Shown here piece by piece: positions 1-7,130 of a stretch of DNA of 30,425 bases. The notes under the pieces are model-generated. The model was not told the origin of the DNA. It worked only from the letters and a program-made list of their open reading frames with translations, and searched no databases. The stretch is from Parvularcula sp963922235 (GTDB lineage: Bacteria; Pseudomonadota; Alphaproteobacteria; Caulobacterales; Parvularculaceae): the NCBI GenBank assembly GCA_963922235.1, contig CAWUIJ010000021.1:1-30425 (forward strand), written 5' to 3'. The translations under genes and the position numbers were made by a program. Position 1 is the stretch's first letter; every line of letters starts with the position of its first letter.

Positions 1-122
1 TCGGCGGAGGCCTCGCGTGCTTCATCCACGCGATCTTCCCGTTCCTGTTCACGCGGACGGCCAGCAAGATGATCCGGTATCTCTCGCTCGCCGCACGAAA
101 GCGCCGTCCACAACGGGCGTAA
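1..122 (+). CDS. DUF6356 family protein, 3' fragment
   Basis: This is the C-terminal end of a gene that enters from the left edge. Reading from base 3, about 39 codons are open to a TAA at 120-122. The peptide contains the stretch IHAIFPFLFTRTASKMI, which resembles the conserved C-terminal segment of the short alphaproteobacterial DUF6356 proteins (a hydrophobic helix followed by a PFLF-x-x-TAS motif). The function of that family is unknown. The gene is convergent with the PDH gene cluster that follows; about 104 bp separate the two stops, with no clear terminator between them. The assignment rests on remembered family similarity over about 40 residues, so it is moderate only. Confidence 0.55.
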   Translation, partial: GGGLACFIHAIFPFLFTRTASKMIRYLSLAARKRRPQRA

Positions 123-226
123 CTCAGCTCACATTCAACGAGATTGAGTTCAAGAAGCTTGGGAATGCATCAAGGCATTTAAGTCACCATTCGAGACAAT
201 GCGTCCGGGGTGAAGAAATGAGTGGA

Positions 227-472
227 TTAAACAGACGACCAGTTGATGGACATCAACACATCCATGATGCGTCGTAGCCATCTGAGACGAAAGACCAGAA
301 CAGCACCGGTTATGCCCACGACGGCGCTTGCTACAAGGACAACTATTCCATCAAGAAACCACCAGTGAATGGGAAAGAAGCTCAGCGCAGCGAAGGTTAT
401 AAATGATGAGAACGCGGTCCAACCAACGCCGTGCTCGAATTCTCCGTTCGTACGTTCGGGTTGGTCATTCAT
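227..472 (-). CDS. Small two-helix membrane protein at the end of the PDH operon
   Basis: This 81-residue protein is of no family I recognise. It has a polar N-terminus (about residues 1-18), then two hydrophobic segments at about residues 19-38 and 40-63, and a short basic RLRWLRR stretch that probably marks the cytoplasmic side of the second helix. Its ATG at 472-470 overlaps the pdhC stop TGA at 471-469 in an ATGA arrangement, so it is very probably translated by coupling to pdhC. It is the third small membrane protein in this operon, after two DUF805 proteins. A role near the PDH complex or the membrane is only inferred from position. It is the last gene of the run. Confidence 0.7.
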   Translation of the reverse strand: MNDQPERTNGEFEHGVGWTAFSSFITFAALSFFPIHWWFLDGIVVLVASAVVGITGAVLVFRLRWLRRIMDVLMSINWSSV

Positions 473-1761
473 AAAAGCATCGTCGCTGGATCTTCGATGA
501 AGGTCTTCAGCTTCGCGAGGAACTGCGCACCGACGGCGCCGTCGACAACGCGGTGATCGCAGGTGAGGGTCACGGTCATCATGTTGCGGATGACCATCTC
601 ACCATTCCGTACCACCACACGCTCTTCACCCGTGCCGACCGAGAGGATCGCGCCGTGGGGTTGGTTCACAATCGAGGCGAAGCTCTTGATACCGAACATA
701 CCAAGGTTCGAAATCGCAAAGGTGCCGCCCTGGTATTCTTCTGGCTTCAGTTTCTTGACTCGCGCCCGGCCAGCGAGATCCTTCACTTCTGCTGAGATGG
801 CTTGAAGACCCTTGGTCTCCGCCTGCCAAACAATCGGGGTGATAAGGCCGCCGTCGATCGCCACAGCCACGCCGATATCGGCATGGTGGTGCTGCAGAAT
901 GGCTTCGTCCGTATAAGATGCGTTGGCCTCAGGCACAGCTTTCAAGGCCTGGGCGCAGGCTTTGACGATGAAATCGTTGACCGAGAGCTTGTAATGCCCC
1001 TCCTCGCCTTTCGGCGGGCCCGCCGCGTTGATCCGAGCGCGCGCCTCCAAGAGGTTGGTCAGCTCCAAATCAATATTGAGCGGGAAGTGCGGAACCTCTG
1101 AGTTAAAGCTCTGGTGCAACCGTTTGGCGATGGTCTTCCGCATACCGTCGTTCTTGATCGCAGTGTAGCTATCCGCTGGGTAAATCCGCGGATCGACACC
1201 GGCGACGGGCATCGGCGCTGGCGCAGAGGGCGCGGCGGCAGGCGCGGAGACGCCTTCCTTCATCGCCTTCTCAACATCGCGCTTCACAATACGGCCGTGC
1301 GGGCCAGAGCCTTTGATCGCTTCGAGCGGCAGGCCCTCTTGCTTGGCCAAGCGCTTAGCCACGGGCGAGGCCTTCACGCGCGCATCACCGTTGGCTGCTG
1401 GTGCTGGCGTTGGAGCCGGTGCAGCAGCTGCTGGCGCTGCAGCTTCCTCTTTCGGAGCGGGAGCTGGCGCAGCGGCGGGGGCGCTCAAACTGTTCTCATC
1501 GATATCCGCCGCGCTTTCGCCATCCTCGAGAATGACAGCGATCGGAGCATTCACTTTGACGCCCTCGGTGCCCTCCGCGATCAGGATCTTGCCCAGCTTG
1601 CCCTCGTCGATGGCTTCGACCTCCATCGTCGCTTTATCGGTCTCGATTTCAGCGATGATGTCGCCCGAGCTGACCTCATCGCCTTCGCTCTTCAGCCACT
1701 TGGCCAGGGTGCCTTCCTCCATCGTCGGGGACAGAGCGGGCATAAGAACGGGGATAGGCAT
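469..1761 (-). CDS. pdhC: Pyruvate dehydrogenase complex E2, dihydrolipoamide acetyltransferase
   Basis: This 430-residue E2 core transfers the acetyl group from the lipoyl arm to CoA in the PDH complex. An N-terminal lipoyl domain (about residues 1-78) carries the ETDKATMEVE motif with lipoyl-lysine K43. An Ala/Pro-rich flexible linker follows (about 90-125), then a peripheral-subunit-binding domain (about 128-168, with the GPHGRIVKRDV signature). The catalytic acetyltransferase domain ends with the DHRVVDG motif (H403 and D407 as expected catalytic residues). Length and domain order are usual for an alphaproteobacterial E2 with one lipoyl domain. The gene starts 4 bp after a DUF805 gene and overlaps the next gene by 4 bp, so it is deep within an operon. 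The paralogous 2-oxoglutarate dehydrogenase E2 is unlikely given the pdhB partner and the near-identical lipoyl domain there. Confidence 0.96.
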   Translation of the reverse strand: MPIPVLMPALSPTMEEGTLAKWLKSEGDEVSSGDIIAEIETDKATMEVEAIDEGKLGKILIAEGTEGVKVNAPIAVILEDGESAADIDENSLSAPAAAPAPAPKEEAAAPAAAAPAPTPAPAANGDARVKASPVAKRLAKQEGLPLEAIKGSGPHGRIVKRDVEKAMKEGVSAPAAAPSAPAPMPVAGVDPRIYPADSYTAIKNDGMRKTIAKRLHQSFNSEVPHFPLNIDLELTNLLEARARINAAGPPKGEEGHYKLSVNDFIVKACAQALKAVPEANASYTDEAILQHHHADIGVAVAIDGGLITPIVWQAETKGLQAISAEVKDLAGRARVKKLKPEEYQGGTFAISNLGMFGIKSFASIVNQPHGAILSVGTGEERVVVRNGEMVIRNMMTVTLTCDHRVVDGAVGAQFLAKLKTFIEDPATMLL

Positions 1762-1765
1762 GGCG

Positions 1766-2245
1766 TTAGGCCTCCTTGAGCGGCGATGGACCGTAGCGGT
1801 TTTCGCCTTCTGTGCCAGGGATCAGATACAGCCAAAAGAGCTGAATGGGCAGGAAGATCAGCACCGTTGAAAAACCGCCCAGACCGCTGGCTGTCAGATC
1901 ATCATCGGTGGCTGTCGGCTGCTCTCCATCGAAAAGCGCGCTCCACCCGCCCTCTGCGGGGACATACTCACCGAGGAAGAAACCAAAGCCGAGTACGTAG
2001 AACCCCAAGAACACAGCATTCCATTTCCCCGTGCGGCCGGTGTCGTGCAGACGCTTCCAAGGCGTGGCGATCAAGAGAGGCCAAAGGATCAGTGTCCAGA
2101 CGAGAGCAGAGACAGCAGGACTGTCGCTCTTATCAACGATCAGCATAAGGGCGAAGAGCGGCAACAGAATAGCGAAGAGCAGACCCTTGCGGCTCATGCG
2201 GCCACGGGGGTCGAAATAGAGATCGAACGCTTTCCTAGGGTTCAT
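1766..2245 (-). CDS. DUF805 membrane protein (first copy upstream of pdhC)
   Basis: This 159-residue integral membrane protein has the DUF805 layout. It starts with a short FDPRGRMSRK motif that introduces the first helix, has hydrophobic segments at about residues 22-37, 45-60, 74-92 and 123-145, a conserved RLHDTGRTG loop between helices (about 65-73), and ends in the NRYGPSP motif typical of the family. The family has no established biochemical function. The ATG at 2245 overlaps the stop of the preceding DUF805 gene by 4 bases, and the stop lies 4 bp before the pdhC start, so expression must be tied to PDH. The two DUF805 genes are diverged paralogues (shared FDPRGR and NRYG motifs), not a recent duplication. 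Confidence 0.9.
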   Translation of the reverse strand: MNPRKAFDLYFDPRGRMSRKGLLFAILLPLFALMLIVDKSDSPAVSALVWTLILWPLLIATPWKRLHDTGRTGKWNAVFLGFYVLGFGFFLGEYVPAEGGWSALFDGEQPTATDDDLTASGLGGFSTVLIFLPIQLFWLYLIPGTEGENRYGPSPLKEA

Positions 2246-2736
2246 TCCTTCGCTCGCGGATCAGCACCGTAGCGGTTATCACCCTTGTTGCCTTTCCAAA
2301 ACGCCAAGAAGAGCACTTCGATGATGGCGATCGTCGCACCGATGCCTGCCGAGCGGCCATCCACCGAAGGAAGATCACCGCCATTTTGGAAATCAATGGC
2401 TGAGACGAAAGACGCCACACGCCCGACCATCTCGCCTGGAGGTGCCAGCGGACCAATCACGGTGAACATCACCACCACAGCGATGATCGCGAGGTGAACT
2501 TTTCCGGAGATGCCCACATCATGGAACCGCGCGATGGGCGCGGCGATATAGGCTGACCACAGAAGAAGAAGACTGACCCCGGCAATGGCCATCGGCGCCA
2601 TGTCACCGGCCAAGACCCGCAGCAAGATAATCGCGATGATCGCGGCGATGTTGGGAAGGATCAAATCCCAAACGAAAAGCCGCCGCGTGATCCGCCCCCG
2701 CGGATCAAAAACAACACCGAACTGATGACCACTCAT
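2242..2736 (-). CDS. DUF805 membrane protein (second copy, directly after pdhB)
   Basis: This protein is 164 residues from the ATG at 2736. A GTG at 2748 would add four residues, but the G-rich stretch that could serve as ribosome binding site fits the ATG better. It shows FDPRGRITRR near the N-terminus, hydrophobic segments at about residues 20-40, 48-66, 78-98 and 135-150, a degenerate RFHDVGISGK version of the DUF805 loop, and a C-terminal NRYGADP motif. It begins 27 bp after the pdhB stop, and its own stop overlaps the start of the next DUF805 gene (ATGA). Function is unknown. Residues around 105-130 form a longer soluble loop than in the sister copy. Confidence 0.87.
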   Translation of the reverse strand: MSGHQFGVVFDPRGRITRRLFVWDLILPNIAAIIAIILLRVLAGDMAPMAIAGVSLLLLWSAYIAAPIARFHDVGISGKVHLAIIAVVVMFTVIGPLAPPGEMVGRVASFVSAIDFQNGGDLPSVDGRSAGIGATIAIIEVLFLAFWKGNKGDNRYGADPRAKE

Positions 2737-2763
2737 ACGTGCCCCCACGCAATCTCTAATGAC

Positions 2764-4155
2764 CTAAAGATACAGCACTTTCTTGACCGCCGCCACCACG
2801 CGCGCAGCGTCGGGTAGGCTCATGGCCTCAAGGTTGGCGGCATAAGGGAGCGGTACGTCTTCTTGGGTCACCCGTGCTGGCGGAGCATCGAGATAGTCAA
2901 AGGCCGCCTCGGTGACCGACCAGCCAACCTCTGCGCCCACACCCATTGGGGCCCAACTCTCCTCGACCGTGACCAAGCGATTTGTCTTTTTCACGCTCTC
3001 GATCACCGTAGCCCTGTCCATCGGGCGGATCGTACGCAGATCGATCACCTCAGGGTCGATACCCTCTTTTTCGAGCTCCGCTGCGCCTTCCAGCGCGCGT
3101 TTCATGCCCTGGCCATAAGAGACGATGGTGACGTCCTTGCCGGGACGAACGATCTTCGCCTTGCCGATCGGCAGCGTGTAATCGTCGAGGTCCGGAACCT
3201 CCATTTTATCGCCGTAGAGCATCTCATGCTCCAAGAAGACGACAGGGTTCGGGTTACGGATTGCCGCTTTCAGAAGACCCTTCGCATCCATCGCGGAATA
3301 CGGAGCAATCACGATCAGGCCAGGCACATGGCCATACCAGGGGGCATAGTCCTGGCTGTGCTGCGCGGCCACACGGCTGGCAGCGGCGTTCGGACCACGG
3401 AAGACGATCGGGCAACCCATCTGACCGCCAGACATGTACCGCGTCTTGGCGGCTGAGTTGATGATGTGGTCGATGGCCTGCATCGCGAAGTTGAACGTCA
3501 TGAACTCGACGATTGGGCGGAGCCCAGCAAAGGCTGCGCCGACGCCAACGCCTGCAAAGCCATGCTCCGTGATCGGTGTATCGACCACGCGCTGCGGGCC
3601 GAATTCCTGCAGCAGCTCGCGCGTGACTTTGTAAGCGCCCTGATACTCAGCGACCTCTTCTCCCATCACAAAGACGGTGTCGTCGCGGCGCATCTCTTCA
3701 GCCATCGCATCACGGAGCGCGTCGCGCACCGTCTGCTCTTTCATAGGGGTGCCTTCAGGGAGCTCAGGCTCTGACGAGACCACCGCTGCAGCCGGAGCAG
3801 CCGTCGGTGCTTCCTCGACAACAGGAGCGTTTGGTGCGGCAGCCGACGCTGGCGCTGGCGCTGCAGCCAGGTTTGATGTGTCGATGTCCGAAGCGTTTTC
3901 GCCATCTTCAAGAATGACGGCGATCGGGGCGTTCACTTTGACTCCTTCGGTGCCTTCATCGATGAGGATCTTGCCGAGCACGCCTTCGTCGATGGCCTCG
4001 ACCTCCATCGTCGCCTTATCGGTTTCGATTTCAGCGAGAATGTCGCCGGAGCTGACCTGATCCCCCTCCTTTTTCAGCCATTTAGCGAGGGTCCCCTCCT
4101 CCATGGTCGGTGAGAGGGCAGGCATCAGGACAGGGATGGTCACGGGGGCGTCCAC
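2764..4155 (-). CDS. pdhB: Pyruvate dehydrogenase E1 beta subunit with N-terminal lipoyl domain
   Basis: This 463-residue E1 beta works with E1 alpha to decarboxylate pyruvate with thiamine diphosphate and reductively acetylate a lipoyl group. As in many alphaproteobacteria it carries its own lipoyl domain (about residues 5-92, lipoyl-lysine K47 in ETDKATMEVE). An Ala/Pro-rich linker follows (about 93-130), then a full E1 beta catalytic region (about 135-463) with GEEVAEYQGAYKVT near the cofactor pocket, EFMTFNFAMQAIDHI, and a C-terminal transketolase domain. The start is GTG at 4155; a second GTG at 4143 is an alternative, and neither has a strong Shine-Dalgarno sequence. No E1 alpha gene lies upstream, which is unusual; an SDR gene lies 69 bp before it. 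E2 follows after two DUF805 genes. Confidence 0.95.
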   Translation of the reverse strand: MDAPVTIPVLMPALSPTMEEGTLAKWLKKEGDQVSSGDILAEIETDKATMEVEAIDEGVLGKILIDEGTEGVKVNAPIAVILEDGENASDIDTSNLAAAPAPASAAAPNAPVVEEAPTAAPAAAVVSSEPELPEGTPMKEQTVRDALRDAMAEEMRRDDTVFVMGEEVAEYQGAYKVTRELLQEFGPQRVVDTPITEHGFAGVGVGAAFAGLRPIVEFMTFNFAMQAIDHIINSAAKTRYMSGGQMGCPIVFRGPNAAASRVAAQHSQDYAPWYGHVPGLIVIAPYSAMDAKGLLKAAIRNPNPVVFLEHEMLYGDKMEVPDLDDYTLPIGKAKIVRPGKDVTIVSYGQGMKRALEGAAELEKEGIDPEVIDLRTIRPMDRATVIESVKKTNRLVTVEESWAPMGVGAEVGWSVTEAAFDYLDAPPARVTQEDVPLPYAANLEAMSLPDAARVVAAVKKVLYL

Positions 4156-4224
4156 TTCGTACTTGTCGCTTCTGCCTTGCTAATCAGCGCCGAGCGTCCC
4201 TGCAATGGCAGAGACGCGTGCTTA

Positions 4225-5037
4225 TCAGCTCTTCCGAATGATGCGGTTAAGGACGGTGTCGACGAGTGGAGCCGGAAGAAACGTGCGCAATCCAATATTT
4301 TGGATGGCGCTTCTTGGCACCGCATACCGGGTGCGAGGGTTCGGCGCTGTCAGCGCTTTCTCCGCTGCTTCAGCGACACAGACCGCATCCGGCGCCACTT
4401 TGTGGCCGTTCTCGTGATGCCACTTGGCGAACGTGTCGTGGTGCTCAGCGTAATCAGGGAGGCGATGCTTGGCGAGGCTCGCCTGCTCTTGGTCACCGAA
4501 GTCGGTGCGGACAAAGCCGGGCCTAATCAGCGAGACCTTGATTCCGTAATCCGCAACCTCGCGGCGGAGCGCATCGGTCATGCCCTCGATCGCATGCTTG
4601 GAGGATCCGTAGGTGCCCATAAAGGGCGGCACCAAGCGGCCCGTGACAGAACCGATCTGAATGATGCGTCCCGACCGCCGCTGGCGCATTTGGGGAAGCA
4701 CCGCGCGGATCATGTTCGCCACACCGAAGACATTGACCTCGAACTGACGCCGCCACTCATCGAGGCTCACTGCCTCGACAGCCCCCATCACGGAGACCCC
4801 GGCATTGTTGATCAGACCTTCGACGGGACTGATCGCTGGCATCGCCGCTTCGATCGAAGCAGGATCGGTGACATCTAACGTCTGGACCCGGACGACACCT
4901 TTGGCCTCAGCTGCGACCTTTTCCAGCGGCTCGGCGCGGCGTCCGGCTGCGATCACGTCGAAGCCTTTCTCAGCCAAATAGAGGGTGCAGGCCCGGCCAA
5001 TGCCGGTTCCTGCACCCGTAATCAGTACTCGCATCAT
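4225..5037 (-). CDS. Classical short-chain dehydrogenase/reductase
   Basis: This 270-residue Rossmann-fold NAD(P)-dependent oxidoreductase has all classical SDR features: the dinucleotide-binding TGAGTGIG (residues 7-14), AGRR after the second beta strand (R33/R34, which favours NADP), the DVTD acidic turn (about 55-58), NNAG (77-80), and the catalytic S130, Y143 and K147 (YGSSK). The C-terminal third (RPGFVRTDF and an Arg/Pro-rich tail) suggests a sterol/retinol-type subgroup, but the substrate cannot be read from sequence. Two consecutive ATGs (5037, 5034) could start it; they follow AGGGACCGG, 10 bp after the upstream SDR stop. It is co-directional with that SDR and with pdhB 69 bp downstream. 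Confidence 0.9.
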   Translation of the reverse strand: MMRVLITGAGTGIGRACTLYLAEKGFDVIAAGRRAEPLEKVAAEAKGVVRVQTLDVTDPASIEAAMPAISPVEGLINNAGVSVMGAVEAVSLDEWRRQFEVNVFGVANMIRAVLPQMRQRRSGRIIQIGSVTGRLVPPFMGTYGSSKHAIEGMTDALRREVADYGIKVSLIRPGFVRTDFGDQEQASLAKHRLPDYAEHHDTFAKWHHENGHKVAPDAVCVAEAAEKALTAPNPRTRYAVPRSAIQNIGLRTFLPAPLVDTVLNRIIRKS

Positions 5038-5047
5038 TGTCCGGTCC

Positions 5048-5842
5048 CTAGAGCTTCATCGCGTCGGAGGCATCGCCCAAGGTCGTGCCGCCTTCCACTT
5101 CGAGGATCGTACCGGTGACATAGTCCGCACCATCAGAGCAAAGCCAAAGTGCAGCATCGGCGATATCATCGCGGTTGCCGAACGCTTTGAGCGCCAGGGC
5201 ATCTTCAGCCTTTTGCCGTGCTTCTGGTGTCGGTGCGAGGCGGTCCATGCCCTCGGTGCCGTCGATTGGGCCTGGGCTGATCGCATTCACGCGGACGCCT
5301 GAAATGCCCCATTCCATCGCCATGCACTGAACAAGCATGTTCACCCCGGCTTTGGCTGCGCAAACGTGGCTTTGATAAAGCCATGGGCGTTTGGCTTGCG
5401 GGGCTGTGATCGCGATAAAGCTCGCACCCGGACGATTGGCCTGATGGACGGCTGAGCGGAAGACATTGAACGTACCCAGAAGATCGATATCGATCACGGA
5501 TTTGAAAGCATTGGCGGACATCTGCGCAGCGCCCGCGGGGAAGTTCCCGGCCTGGCCAGCAAGGACCATGTCGAGGGGACCGAATTGCTCCGCCGCCTTG
5601 TTCACAGCAGCTTCGACGTCGGGATAGGAGCGCGCATCGACGGGCATACCGTCAGCAGCTTCTGCACCTGCCTCTTTCAGCATCGCGACGGTCGCTTCGA
5701 CTTTTTCGATCGAGCGCGAGACCACGAAAACCTTTGCGCCAGCTTCGGCGAAGCGGCGTGCGATCTGTTCGTTTATGCCGGATGTGGCGCCGGACATGAA
5801 ACAACTCTTGCCGCGCATGTCGTAGGTCGGGGCTTTTGCCAT
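5048..5842 (-). CDS. SDR oxidoreductase, peroxisomal 2,4-dienoyl-CoA reductase (DECR2)-like
   Basis: This protein has 264 residues from the ATG at 5842, which is preceded by AGAGGA at good spacing; the reading frame is open further upstream but without a better start. It is an SDR with an atypical active site. The cofactor loop reads SGATSGIN (Asn where Gly is usual, N24), the NNAG motif is replaced by AGQAGNF (about 96-101), and the YxxxK tyrosine position is Val160 before K164. Motifs such as NAFKSVIDID, HVCAAKAG and SPGPIDGTEGMDRL match the 2,4-dienoyl-CoA reductase branch, which also lacks the canonical Tyr. Likely role: NADPH-dependent reduction of unsaturated acyl-CoA in beta-oxidation. 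The next SDR starts 10 bp after its stop. Confidence 0.85.
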   Translation of the reverse strand: MAKAPTYDMRGKSCFMSGATSGINEQIARRFAEAGAKVFVVSRSIEKVEATVAMLKEAGAEAADGMPVDARSYPDVEAAVNKAAEQFGPLDMVLAGQAGNFPAGAAQMSANAFKSVIDIDLLGTFNVFRSAVHQANRPGASFIAITAPQAKRPWLYQSHVCAAKAGVNMLVQCMAMEWGISGVRVNAISPGPIDGTEGMDRLAPTPEARQKAEDALALKAFGNRDDIADAALWLCSDGADYVTGTILEVEGGTTLGDASDAMKL

Positions 5843-5912
5843 GGGATGATCCTCTCGTGTGTTCGGGTTCTTTTGCCGATGATGTAGAGCGCGCCTGCGC
5901 TGCGGCTCGTCC

Positions 5913-7127
5913 TTAAGCAAGATGCCTCAGAACGCCTTGGGCAGCAGCGCTTCCAGAGGCGAGGCAGGCTGTCAAAAGATACCCGCCCGTGGGGGCATCC
6001 CAGTCGATCATCTCTCCTGCGCAGAAGTGGCCTGGCAGCTCGGTCAGCATCCAGTGATCATCAAGAGCGGTCCAGGGAACACCGCCAGCCGTGGAGATCG
6101 CCTCGTCGATGGGCGCGAGGGCCTGAACGAGCAGCGGTAGCGCTTTGATCAAAGCTGCGAGTGCCGCGGGATCTTCGAAGGCATCCCTCGGCGCACATTC
6201 ACGCAACAGGCCCGCCTTCACGCCCGTCAGCCCGAGGGTCTTACGGAGGTGGTTGCTCATCGTCTGTTTTCCGCGGGGTCGGGCGAGGCGTTCCCTTACG
6301 GACCCAAGACTGCGGGACGGCAAAAGATCAACGGTGAGACCAGCTGATCCGTCAGCGATGATCGCATCACGGAGGTCTTGGGAAATCTCATAGACCCCTC
6401 CTCCTTCCATGCCGCTTTGGGCGATCACCCACTCACCGCGGCTGCTAGCACCGCCTGGCGCCGTGAGCATGGTTGCTTTGACCGGCGTCCCTGCAAAGCG
6501 CTCTCTCATGTGATGAGACCAATCGATGAGGAACCCGCCATTGGAAGGAACAAAGGGCTGCGGATCAACACCGACGGCTTTCAGCCGTTCAGCCCACTGA
6601 CCGTCAGAGCCAAGCCGGCGCCAAGATGCCCCACCCATCGCGAAGACAACAGCATCGGCTTCGACGAGGAACGCGCCATCCGGACCCGCAAATTGATGCG
6701 CGCCGTCCGCATCCCAGCCAAGCCATCGCGTTTTGAGATGAAAAGATGCGCCGCGATCCGTCAGCCGGCGGATCCAAGACCTTAAGAGCGGTGAGGCCTT
6801 CATCTCTTGCGGAAAAAGCCGGCCTGACGAACCCTGTCGCGCCTCAATGCCAAGGCCTTTCATCCAGGCGACAACATCATCAGGGCCAAAAGCATCAAGC
6901 GCAGCCCGCAGGCGGGGATCGCTTCTCAGGTAGCGTTGCTTGAAAGCGCCTAACGGCTCGTTCTTGGAGATGTTGAGGCCGCTCTTGCCCGCCATCAGAA
7001 ACTTTCGCCCAAGGCTCGGCATAGCCTCATAGACGCTGACGGAAAGATCGTGCTCGGAAAGACGCTCAGCCGCCATCAGCCCCGCAGGGCCGCCGCCGAT
7101 CACCGCTACGTGGGGCCGTCCGGACAA
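5913..7127 (-). CDS. NAD(P)/FAD-dependent oxidoreductase, HI0933/BaiN-like (TIGR03862 type)
   Basis: This 404-residue flavoprotein has an N-terminal FAD-binding GGGPAG (residues 11-16), the RKFLMAGKSGLN motif that marks the HI0933 family (about residues 41-52), and AMGGASWRRLG (about 165-175). The C-terminal segment GEMIDWDAPTGGYLLTACLASG is the second FAD contact. The length and the FVPSNGGF and TMSNHL patterns suggest the PP_4765 subfamily of uncharacterised flavoproteins. Physiological substrate is unknown. The start is a TTG at 7127, because an in-frame TAA (the stop of the M14 gene) lies just three bases upstream. No Shine-Dalgarno is visible, so translation probably depends on ribosomes finishing the M14 gene. 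About 70 bp separate its stop from the next gene. Confidence 0.9.
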   Translation of the reverse strand: MSGRPHVAVIGGGPAGLMAAERLSEHDLSVSVYEAMPSLGRKFLMAGKSGLNISKNEPLGAFKQRYLRSDPRLRAALDAFGPDDVVAWMKGLGIEARQGSSGRLFPQEMKASPLLRSWIRRLTDRGASFHLKTRWLGWDADGAHQFAGPDGAFLVEADAVVFAMGGASWRRLGSDGQWAERLKAVGVDPQPFVPSNGGFLIDWSHHMRERFAGTPVKATMLTAPGGASSRGEWVIAQSGMEGGGVYEISQDLRDAIIADGSAGLTVDLLPSRSLGSVRERLARPRGKQTMSNHLRKTLGLTGVKAGLLRECAPRDAFEDPAALAALIKALPLLVQALAPIDEAISTAGGVPWTALDDHWMLTELPGHFCAGEMIDWDAPTGGYLLTACLASGSAAAQGVLRHLA

Positions 7128-7130
7128 GGG

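Noticed and set aside
1114..1779. Frames of 221 and 185 residues on the + strand over pdhC
   Set aside because: Low-complexity Arg/Gly/Ala products opposite the lipoyl domain and linker of E2; shadow frames.
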